A stretch of 11,720 nt of DNA, from positions 1-11,720 of the forward strand of contig JBJHCH010000117.1 in assembly GCA_050485905.1 (NCBI GenBank), in the 5' to 3' direction. The stretch is from JAWLCA01 sp050485905 (GTDB taxonomy: Bacteria > Pseudomonadota > Alphaproteobacteria > Rhodobacterales > Rhodobacteraceae). Positions 5,936 through 11,069 of this stretch are shown in pieces (the first letter of the stretch is position 1; the number at the start of each line of letters is the position of its first letter). The notes under the pieces were generated by a model. It searched no databases, had not been told where the DNA came from, and worked only from the letters and a program-made list of their open reading frames with translations. The position numbers and the translations under genes were made by a program.

Positions 5936-6010
5936 CACATCCTACCCCCTACCAGCTCCACTGCCCCTTACTGCGCAAAACGAGGTGGCCATCGCCAGCC
6001 CCCGCCCCTA

Positions 6011-6029
6011 GGTTGCCGGCAAGGCAACC
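6011..6029 (+). promoter_or_regulatory. Hairpin just ahead of the amidoligase start
   Basis: GGTTGCC (6011-6017) pairs perfectly with GGCAACC (6023-6029) around GGCAA; the core TTGCCGGCAA (6013-6022) is itself a palindrome. It ends 11 bases before the amidoligase ATG, where no good ribosome binding site is visible (only CGAG). It could be an operator for the divergent pair or a stem affecting translation. I see no convincing -10/-35 on either strand of the 105-base spacer. Confidence 0.4.
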
Positions 6030-6040
6030 GCACGAGTTCC

Positions 6041-7018
6041 ATGGATAGCGCGATCCGACACAAGATTGCCACCGACCGGTTCTGGCCTCTGCCCCAACCT
6101 GATCGGGTCGACGGCAGCGCCCGCCGCACCGGCATCGAGATCGAGTTTGCCGGCCTGACCGTGCGGCAGGCGGCCGAGGTGGTCATTGATCTGTATGGTG
6201 GGCGGATCGTCGGCGAAGGCGATGACCTGTTTCGGGTTGCGACCGACTTGGGTGAAATGACGATCGAACTGGATACCGCCCTGACCGCCGATGGGCCGGC
6301 GGGCTTTCTGCGCGATGTTCTGGGCGACCTCGTTCCGGTCGAGATCGTGACGCCGCCGCTGGCGCCCGACGATCTGCCGCAGGCCGACCGGCTGGTTCGC
6401 ACGCTTCGCGCCGTCGGCGCGCGCGGCACCCGCGACGGGATCGCCTTCGGCTTCGGCGTGCATCTGAACCCCGAGGTGGCAGACGAGACCGCCGACGCAA
6501 TCTTGCCGACGGTTAGGGCCTTCGGGCTGATCGAGGACTGGCTGCGCGCGTCTGACCCCATCGACCCGGCGCGACGGCTTCTGCCCTTTGTCGATGCCTG
6601 GCCGCGCCGGCTGGTCGATCTGCTGGCGATAGGGGCCGAAGGCTGGGGCCTCGGCGAGTTGATCGACACCTACCTGAGGTTGTCGCCCACCCGTAATCGG
6701 GGCCTCGACCTTCTGCCGATGCTGGAGCATTTCGACCCGGTGCGGGTTCGCCGCGCCCTGCCGGAGGGTCAAGCCAAGGGCGGGCGACCCACATGGCACT
6801 ACCGCCTGCCCGAGGCGCGGGTGGATGAGCCAGACTGGACCATCGCCTATGAGTGGAACCGCTGGTGCCTCGTGGAGCGCGTCGCCGCCCGCCCTGAACT
6901 GCTGGAGGCGCTCGCCCGCGGCTGGCGGGAGCACCGGGCGGCGCTGACCACCCTGCGCGGCGATTGGGCACCGCGGGTAGAGGCGATGCTGCTGGAGACG
7001 GAGATCTGGCAGGCATGA
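6041..7018 (+). CDS. Putative amidoligase (Amidoligase_2, glutamine synthetase-like fold)
   Basis: A 325-residue protein resembling the Amidoligase_2 family, predicted ATP-dependent COOH-NH2 ligases with a glutamine synthetase/GCS-type fold. Visible motifs in order: RTGIEIEFAGL (29-39), whose Glu33 and Glu35 match the metal-binding N-terminal glutamates; EMTIELD (72-78) on a following strand; EIVTPPL (101-107), the expected E-x-V-(S/T)-PP strand; GFGVHLNP (137-144) with His141 and Asn143, the family's (F/H)xxHxH/N strand; and SPTRNRGLDLLP (215-226) with Arg218-Asn219. Family members are predicted to join amino acids or tag peptides by amide bonds; the substrate here is unknown. The start is the ATG at 6041. 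The frame is open further upstream, but that stretch runs antisense to the cyclotransferase gene and does not look coding. Its TGA overlaps the ATG of the C26 gene (ATGA), so the pair is translationally coupled. Confidence 0.82.
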   Translation: MDSAIRHKIATDRFWPLPQPDRVDGSARRTGIEIEFAGLTVRQAAEVVIDLYGGRIVGEGDDLFRVATDLGEMTIELDTALTADGPAGFLRDVLGDLVPVEIVTPPLAPDDLPQADRLVRTLRAVGARGTRDGIAFGFGVHLNPEVADETADAILPTVRAFGLIEDWLRASDPIDPARRLLPFVDAWPRRLVDLLAIGAEGWGLGELIDTYLRLSPTRNRGLDLLPMLEHFDPVRVRRALPEGQAKGGRPTWHYRLPEARVDEPDWTIAYEWNRWCLVERVAARPELLEALARGWREHRAALTTLRGDWAPRVEAMLLETEIWQA

Positions 7019-7722
7019 CCCCCAGAATCGGAGTAACGACCTCGCGCCGGTCGGGCTGGCGCATCTTCCCGCTCATCGCGCTGAACCTGTGGCTGGCGGG
7101 CGGCCGTGGCCTGCGGTGGGACACGTCGCGGGATGCGGATATCGATGCCGTCGACGGGCTGATCGTCGGTGGCGGCGACGATATTTCGCCCGATCTCTAC
7201 AAGGGGGAACTGGTCGCGTCGGCCCGGCTCGACCCGGAACGCGATGCGCTGGAGCGGCGGCTGGTTATCGCCGCGCTGACAGCTGGAAAGCCGGTGCTCG
7301 GAATTTGCCGTGGTGCGCAGATGCTCAACGTGGCGCTTGGCGGCACCCTGCTGCGGGACGCCTATGGCCACTACGCCGACAGCCGCTACCTGCGCACCGT
7401 GCTGCCGGGCAAGACTGTCGAGGTGCTGGACGGAACGCTGCTTTCAGCCGTGGCGGATACCGCGCCAATGCGGGTCAACGCCCTGCACACACAGGCGGTG
7501 GATCGTCTGGGCGAGGGGCTGCGCGTCGCGGCCCGCGACAGTGGCGGCATGATCCAGGCGATCGAGCGCACCTCGGATCCCTTTGCGCTTGGGGTGCAGT
7601 GGCATCCCGAGCATCTGTTCTATGCCCGACGCCAGCGCGCGCTGTTTCGGGCGCTGGTTCTTGCGGCTGCGGCCGCCAAGCGCGGCAAGGGTCAGATCAT
7701 CGAGGCGCGGGAAGCAGAGTGA
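7015..7722 (+). CDS. Class I glutamine amidotransferase-like / peptidase C26 hydrolase
   Basis: A 235-residue protein of the gamma-glutamyl-GABA hydrolase (PuuD-like, peptidase C26) type. It starts TPRIGVTTSRR, and GGGDDISP (52-59) is the family loop after strand 3. The nucleophile elbow GICRGAQMLNVALGG (96-110) holds Cys98, VNALHTQ (154-160) is the segment that shapes the substrate pocket, and GVQWHPE (193-199) supplies His197 and Glu199 of the triad. All catalytic residues are present. C26 enzymes cleave gamma-glutamyl amides; here the likely substrate is the product of the amidoligase, or the protein could provide ammonia to it. The ATG at 7015 overlaps the amidoligase stop by 4 bases. The C-terminal Lys/Glu-rich tail (222-235) is extra. 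It ends 20 bases from the converging ctrA gene. Confidence 0.88.
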   Translation: MTPRIGVTTSRRSGWRIFPLIALNLWLAGGRGLRWDTSRDADIDAVDGLIVGGGDDISPDLYKGELVASARLDPERDALERRLVIAALTAGKPVLGICRGAQMLNVALGGTLLRDAYGHYADSRYLRTVLPGKTVEVLDGTLLSAVADTAPMRVNALHTQAVDRLGEGLRVAARDSGGMIQAIERTSDPFALGVQWHPEHLFYARRQRALFRALVLAAAAAKRGKGQIIEAREAE

Positions 7723-7742
7723 GGGTGTGCGGCGCGGGGCGC

Positions 7743-8456
7743 TCAGGCGCCCATCGCCACGCGCTTCTCGGTCGTGTTCGGCGCTGGGTCTCGCAGCACA
7801 TAGCCCCGGCCCCAAACCGTCTCGATGTAGTTATCACCACCAGTGGCTTCCGCCAGCTTCTTGCGCAACTTGCAGATGAAGACGTCGATGATCTTCAGCT
7901 CAGGCTCGTCCATGCCTCCGTAGAGATGGTTGAGGAACATCTCCTTCGTGAGAGTCGTGCCCTTGCGCAGGCTCAGCAGTTCCAGCATCTGGTATTCCTT
8001 GCCGGTCAGATGCACGGTCTTGCCCGCCACATCCACCGTCTTGGCATCCAAATTGACGTTCACCTTGCCTGTCTTGATCACGGACTGCGCATGCCCCTTG
8101 GACCGGCGGATGATTGCATGGATTCGCGCCACCAGTTCCTCACGGTGGAAGGGCTTGGTCAGATAGTCATCAGCCCCGAAACCGAAGCCCTTGATCTTGT
8201 TCTCCGTATCGTCGGCCCCAGAGAGGATCAGAATCGGCGTGTCGACCTTGGCCAGCCGCAACTGGCGCAGAACCTCATGCCCGTTCATGTCAGGCAGGTT
8301 CAGGTCGAGCAGGATCAGATCGTAGTCGTAGAGCTTGGCCAGATCGATGCCTTCCTCGCCCAGATCCGTGCAATACACGTTTAGATTCGCATGCGTGAGC
8401 ATCAGCTCAATGCTGCGGGACGTGGTCGGGTCGTCTTCCACCAATAGGACGCGCAT
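7743..8456 (-). CDS. ctrA: Cell-cycle response regulator CtrA
   Basis: A 237-residue OmpR-type response regulator. The receiver domain (1-120) begins MRVLLVEDDPTTSRSIELML, has acidic Glu7/Asp8/Asp9, the phospho-acceptor Asp51 in LLDLNLPDMNG, and Lys-Pro in YLTKPFHREEL. The winged-helix domain (about 125-225) contains LTGKEYQMLELLSLRKGTT and the recognition region KIIDVFICKLRKKL, ending VWGRGYVLRDP, essentially the CtrA signature. CtrA binds TTAA-N7-TTAA and controls the cell cycle, motility and, in Rhodobacterales, gene transfer agent genes. Phosphorylation comes via CckA-ChpT, which are not in this window. The start is the ATG at 8456, with GGAG 7 bases ahead. The protein ends VAMGA, not in the Ala-Ala that targets Caulobacter CtrA to ClpXP. 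sciP lies directly upstream in the same direction. Confidence 0.97.
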   Translation of the reverse strand: MRVLLVEDDPTTSRSIELMLTHANLNVYCTDLGEEGIDLAKLYDYDLILLDLNLPDMNGHEVLRQLRLAKVDTPILILSGADDTENKIKGFGFGADDYLTKPFHREELVARIHAIIRRSKGHAQSVIKTGKVNVNLDAKTVDVAGKTVHLTGKEYQMLELLSLRKGTTLTKEMFLNHLYGGMDEPELKIIDVFICKLRKKLAEATGGDNYIETVWGRGYVLRDPAPNTTEKRVAMGA

Positions 8457-8506
8457 CTATCAACTCCGCTTCGGGCCATTAACAGCGAGACACTGTCGAA
8501 CAATGG

Positions 8507-8521
8507 TTAACTGCGGGTTAC
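8507..8521. promoter_or_regulatory. Candidate CtrA box ahead of ctrA
   Basis: TTAA (8507-8510), seven bases and TTAC (8518-8521) match the TTAA-N7-TTAA CtrA box at 7 of 8 positions. It lies 51-65 bases ahead of the ctrA ATG in the sciP-ctrA spacer, where autoregulation would be expected. A further TTAA half-site is at 8479-8482. The matching -10 is not clear to me. Confidence 0.5.
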
Positions 8522-8537
8522 TTTGGCAGAGCGACAG

Positions 8538-8558
8538 AAAAAAACAACCTAAAGTTGT
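8538..8558 (-). terminator. Weak intrinsic terminator or attenuator between sciP and ctrA
   Basis: On the minus strand ACAAC (8558-8554), the loop TTTAG and GTTGT (8548-8544) form a 5-bp stem followed by six T's (8543-8538). It overlaps the sciP stop codon at 8551-8549. The stem is short and AT-rich, so it would only partly stop sciP transcripts before ctrA. Confidence 0.35.
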
Positions 8559-8827
8559 CTCCACTCCTGGATTCGAGTTACCTTAAGCCCATTCTCCCCA
8601 TGCGCCAGGGCAGCAGAGACCCAAAGATCGAACTCCTCTTCCGACAATCCGTATTGTTCCAGCGCCCACTTTCGGCTGACAAGGCCATGCTGAACAGCAG
8701 CGACAACCTTCGACTTCCGGCTCGCCACCCAGCGGCGCGTATCGGTCGGGGGAAGATCGGCGCGGGTCAGGACACCCCCATCAGGCAGGGTCACGGATCG
8801 CGGCCCGTCCACTTTCTTCAGATACAT
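8549..8827 (-). CDS. sciP: CtrA inhibitor SciP (DUF1153 family)
   Basis: A 92-residue protein with the full DUF1153/SciP signature: LPDGGVLTRADLPPTDTRRW (14-33), RKSKVVAAVQHGLVS (37-51), a helix-turn-helix ALEQYGLSEEEFDLWVSA (55-72) and the end GLKVTRIQEWR (80-90). In Caulobacter, SciP (small CtrA inhibitory protein) binds CtrA and/or DNA at CtrA promoters and blocks transcription of CtrA-activated genes in G1. Its position immediately upstream of ctrA, same strand with a 92-base spacer, supports the assignment. The start is the ATG at 8827, with GAGAGGGG ahead. It is divergent from mnmA, and a CtrA-box-like sequence lies 47-61 bases upstream, consistent with CtrA activating its own inhibitor. 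Confidence 0.93.
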   Translation of the reverse strand: MYLKKVDGPRSVTLPDGGVLTRADLPPTDTRRWVASRKSKVVAAVQHGLVSRKWALEQYGLSEEEFDLWVSAALAHGENGLKVTRIQEWRQL

Positions 8828-8873
8828 GTCTCACCCCTCTCTCGATCCCGGCGGCCATGCTGGAAGATCACGT

Positions 8874-8888
8874 TTAAGGAGAAATGAA
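8874..8888. promoter_or_regulatory. Candidate CtrA box between sciP and mnmA
   Basis: TTAA (8874-8877), seven bases and TGAA (8885-8888) match the CtrA box at 7 of 8 positions. It lies 47-61 bases upstream of the sciP ATG and just ahead of the -35 of the mnmA promoter. CtrA activation of sciP is known in Caulobacter. I could not place a good -10 for sciP, and a 7/8 match may be chance. Confidence 0.35.
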
Positions 8889-8896
8889 ACACGGCA

Positions 8897-8924
8897 TTGA
8901 GTCTGTTTCGGATTTTCCTATATT
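8897..8924 (+). promoter_or_regulatory. Candidate mnmA promoter
   Basis: TTGAGT (8897-8902), 16 bases and TATATT (8919-8924), a near-consensus -10. A transcript would start near 8931, between the ATG at 8884 and the TTG at 8947, which argues for the TTG as the real mnmA start. The -35 overlaps a GANTC site (GAGTC 8899-8903), the CcrM methylation sequence of alphaproteobacteria. Confidence 0.55.
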
Positions 8925-8946
8925 CCGCGCGATAGCGGAGACCAAC

Positions 8947-10104
8947 TTGCCACTTGATCGAACGCCTCTGAATTCGCTGGGCTTTGCCCGCCCGCCCGCC
9001 GAGACGCGGGTGGTCGTTGCAATGTCGGGCGGCGTGGACTCATCAGTCGTTGCAGCGATGCTCGCGGATGAGGGTTATGACGTCGTTGGCGTCACCCTGC
9101 AGCTTTACGACCACGGGGCCGCGCTGGCCAAGAAGGGCGCGTGCTGCGCCGGGCGCGACATCCACGACGCCCGTCGCGTGGCCGAGACGATGGGCTTTCC
9201 GCACTATGTACTCGATTACGAGAACACGTTCCGCGAAGCGGTGATCGACGAGTTTGCCGATGCCTATCTGGCCGGGGCGACACCGGTGCCCTGCATCCGC
9301 TGCAACGAGCGGGTAAAGTTCCGCGATCTGCTCGAAACAGCGCGCGATCTGGATGCCGACTGCATGGCGACGGGGCATTACATCCGCCGAATGATGGGGC
9401 CTGCCGGCCCGGAACTGCACCGGGCAGCGGATGATTCGCGGGACCAGTCCTATTTCCTGTTTTCCACGACCGCCGAACAGCTTGGATATCTGCGCTTTCC
9501 GCTCGGCCGTCTGGCAACCAAGGCCGAAACGCGGGCGCTTGCGGCGCGCTACGGCCTGCCGGTGGCCGACAAGCCCGACAGCCAGGATATCTGCTTCGTG
9601 CCGAACGGCAACTATGCGGCCGTGATCGAGAAGCTGCGCCCCGGCGCCGCCGATCCGGGAGAGATCGTGGACATGGACGGCAATGCGCTGGGCAGGCACG
9701 GCGGGGTGATCCACTACACGATCGGCCAGCGCCGCGGGCTTGGCATCGGCGGGCTGGACGAACCGCTCTACGTCGTGCGACTGAACCCCGATAGGCGGCA
9801 AGTCGTCGTCGGGCCGAAAGCCGCGCTCGCCACGCGCCGGATCGCGGTGCGCGAGATCAACTGGCTGGGCAACATCCCACTGACCGCGCAGGACGAATGG
9901 CCGGTCGCGGTGCGCGTCCGATCCACCCGCCCGCCGGCCGAGGCGATCATTCGACCACTTTCGGAAACCGAGGCAGAGATCGAGCTATTGAACCCGGAGG
10001 AGGGCGTAAGCCCAGGCCAGGCCTGCGTGTTTTACGCGACCGAAGGCACGCGGGTGCTGGGCGGTGGCTGGATATGGCGAGGTGCGAACCCCCGAAATCC
10101 TTGA
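8947..10104 (+). CDS. mnmA: tRNA-specific 2-thiouridylase MnmA
   Basis: A 385-residue ATP-dependent sulfurtransferase that puts sulfur on C2 of the wobble uridine (U34) of Lys, Glu and Gln tRNAs, using persulfide delivered by a relay. The PP-loop VAMSGGVDSSVVAAML is at 24-39. The catalytic pair is Cys119 in PCIRCNERVKF and Cys216 in DSQDICFV, equivalent to E. coli Cys102 and Cys199. GHYIRR, RDQSYFL and YTIGQRRGLGIGG are other family blocks, and the C-terminal barrel ends EGVSPGQACVFY. I chose the TTG at 8947: GGAG lies 6 bases ahead, a promoter lies just upstream, and the product begins PLDRTPLNSLG as in related bacteria. An ATG at 8884 would add 21 residues, but its AAGGAG is only 2 bases away and it precedes the predicted transcript start. 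It is divergent from sciP. Confidence 0.95.
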   Translation: MPLDRTPLNSLGFARPPAETRVVVAMSGGVDSSVVAAMLADEGYDVVGVTLQLYDHGAALAKKGACCAGRDIHDARRVAETMGFPHYVLDYENTFREAVIDEFADAYLAGATPVPCIRCNERVKFRDLLETARDLDADCMATGHYIRRMMGPAGPELHRAADDSRDQSYFLFSTTAEQLGYLRFPLGRLATKAETRALAARYGLPVADKPDSQDICFVPNGNYAAVIEKLRPGAADPGEIVDMDGNALGRHGGVIHYTIGQRRGLGIGGLDEPLYVVRLNPDRRQVVVGPKAALATRRIAVREINWLGNIPLTAQDEWPVAVRVRSTRPPAEAIIRPLSETEAEIELLNPEEGVSPGQACVFYATEGTRVLGGGWIWRGANPRNP

Positions 10105-10166
10105 CCCCGACGCGCCTGCGGTCAAGCTGAGAACGCCAATGCCGCCCAGCCCCATGCAAGGCGCAG

Positions 10167-10907
10167 ATGACCGAACCAACCGTCCTTCTTGTCTTTGCTG
10201 CCGCGCTTATGACTGCACTGGCCACCGGGCTCGGCGCGTTGCCTCTGCTGGCGGCGCGTGCGCGGGCCGGTGTCTGGCTGGGCCTCGGCAACTCGGCGGC
10301 GGCAGGGCTGATGCTCGCTGCCTCGGTCAGCCTGATCACTGAGGGCATGGAAATCAGCACAGCCAGCACGCTACTCGGCCTGATCCTCGGCCTAGCCGCG
10401 ATCATGGCTGCCAAGCGGCTGCTGCACGGCGGACCGGACCTGACGATCTCCGATGTTACGGGCCAAGATGCCCGCAAGGTGCTGCTGATTGTCGGGATCA
10501 TGACTGCCCATTCCGCCGCAGAGGGTATCGGCGTCGGAGTCTCCTACGGCGGTGGGCGCGAGCTAGGTGATTTCATCACTCTCGCCATCGCGCTGCACAA
10601 TGTACCAGAGGGGTTGGCCATCGCGCTGGTGATGGTCCCCCGTGGGGTAAGCGTGCCAAAGGCGGCGGCTTGGGCCATCTTTTCCAGCCTGCCGCAACCG
10701 CTGCTGGCGGTGCCGGCCTTCCTGTTCGTGCTGACCTTCGCCCCGGTGCTGCCGGTCGGCCTTGGCCTTGCAGCGGGTGCGATGCTGTGGATGATCTTTG
10801 CGGAGCTAATGCCGGAAGCCGCCGAGGGTGGCGATCCGGGACTGACAGCGGGCGTTGTCGTGCTGGCCTTTGCAGCAATGATGGGTATGACGGTGCTGAT
10901 CGGTTGA
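10167..10907 (+). CDS. ZIP family divalent metal transporter
   Basis: A 246-residue inner-membrane protein with about seven or eight hydrophobic helices, of the ZIP (ZRT/IRT-like) family that brings zinc or other divalent metals into the cytoplasm. The two metal-site helices carry HSAAEGIGVG (His115, Glu119) and HNVPEGLAIAL (His144, Glu148), the H-x3-EG signature of helices 4 and 5. In the first motif the usual Asn after His is Ser116, so one half of the binuclear site differs from the commoner HN-xx-EG. The loop between helices 3 and 4 (84-103) is short with few histidines, unlike many ZIPs. The start is the ATG at 10167, with AAGG 5 bases ahead. It lies 62 bases after mnmA on the same strand and may be read through from it. 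Metal specificity cannot be read from the sequence. Confidence 0.9.
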   Translation: MTEPTVLLVFAAALMTALATGLGALPLLAARARAGVWLGLGNSAAAGLMLAASVSLITEGMEISTASTLLGLILGLAAIMAAKRLLHGGPDLTISDVTGQDARKVLLIVGIMTAHSAAEGIGVGVSYGGGRELGDFITLAIALHNVPEGLAIALVMVPRGVSVPKAAAWAIFSSLPQPLLAVPAFLFVLTFAPVLPVGLGLAAGAMLWMIFAELMPEAAEGGDPGLTAGVVVLAFAAMMGMTVLIG

Positions 10908-10936
10908 CGCGCTTGGTCGGTTGCCGATCATACCCA

Positions 10937-10956
10937 GTCGCCACAGTGCTGGCGAC
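10937..10956 (+). repeat. Hairpin after the ZIP gene
   Basis: GTCGCCA (10937-10943) pairs perfectly with TGGCGAC (10950-10956) around CAGTGC, 29 bases after the transporter stop. There is no T-run, so termination is possible but not shown. The remainder of the 162-base spacer up to pabB holds no recognisable gene or clear promoter. Confidence 0.4.
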
Positions 10957-11069
10957 CAGCAACCCGGCGCGCTAGATCCGCTGTAGTCAGGCGATCGGTT
11001 CCCCACCCAGATGCTCCCCCGCCCTTGCCGCAGAACCCTTTCTGACGCCGCGCGCGCGGACCTGCAGTG

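Noticed and set aside
5501..6040. Upstream in-frame extension of the amidoligase by 180 codons
   Set aside because: It is antisense to the cyclotransferase gene, Pro/Arg/His-rich and without motifs; the ATG at 6041 gives a normal family N-terminus just before RTGIEIEF.
6008..6934. Minus-strand open frame of 308 codons opposite the amidoligase
   Set aside because: No recognisable domain or ribosome binding site; the plus-strand frame carries ordered amidoligase motifs and overlaps the C26 gene by ATGA.
7737..7752. GGGCGC-TCAG-GCGCCC hairpin over the ctrA stop
   Set aside because: A short GC-rich dyad without a T-run on either strand; such stems are frequent by chance at this GC content, so I did not call a terminator.
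7089..8384. Plus-strand frame of 431 codons crossing the C26 gene and the antisense of ctrA
   Set aside because: It bridges two genes with clear motifs in other frames and has an Arg/Gly-rich product.
9043..9801. Minus-strand open frame of 252 codons
   Set aside because: Antisense shadow of mnmA, which has PP-loop and both catalytic cysteines on the plus strand.
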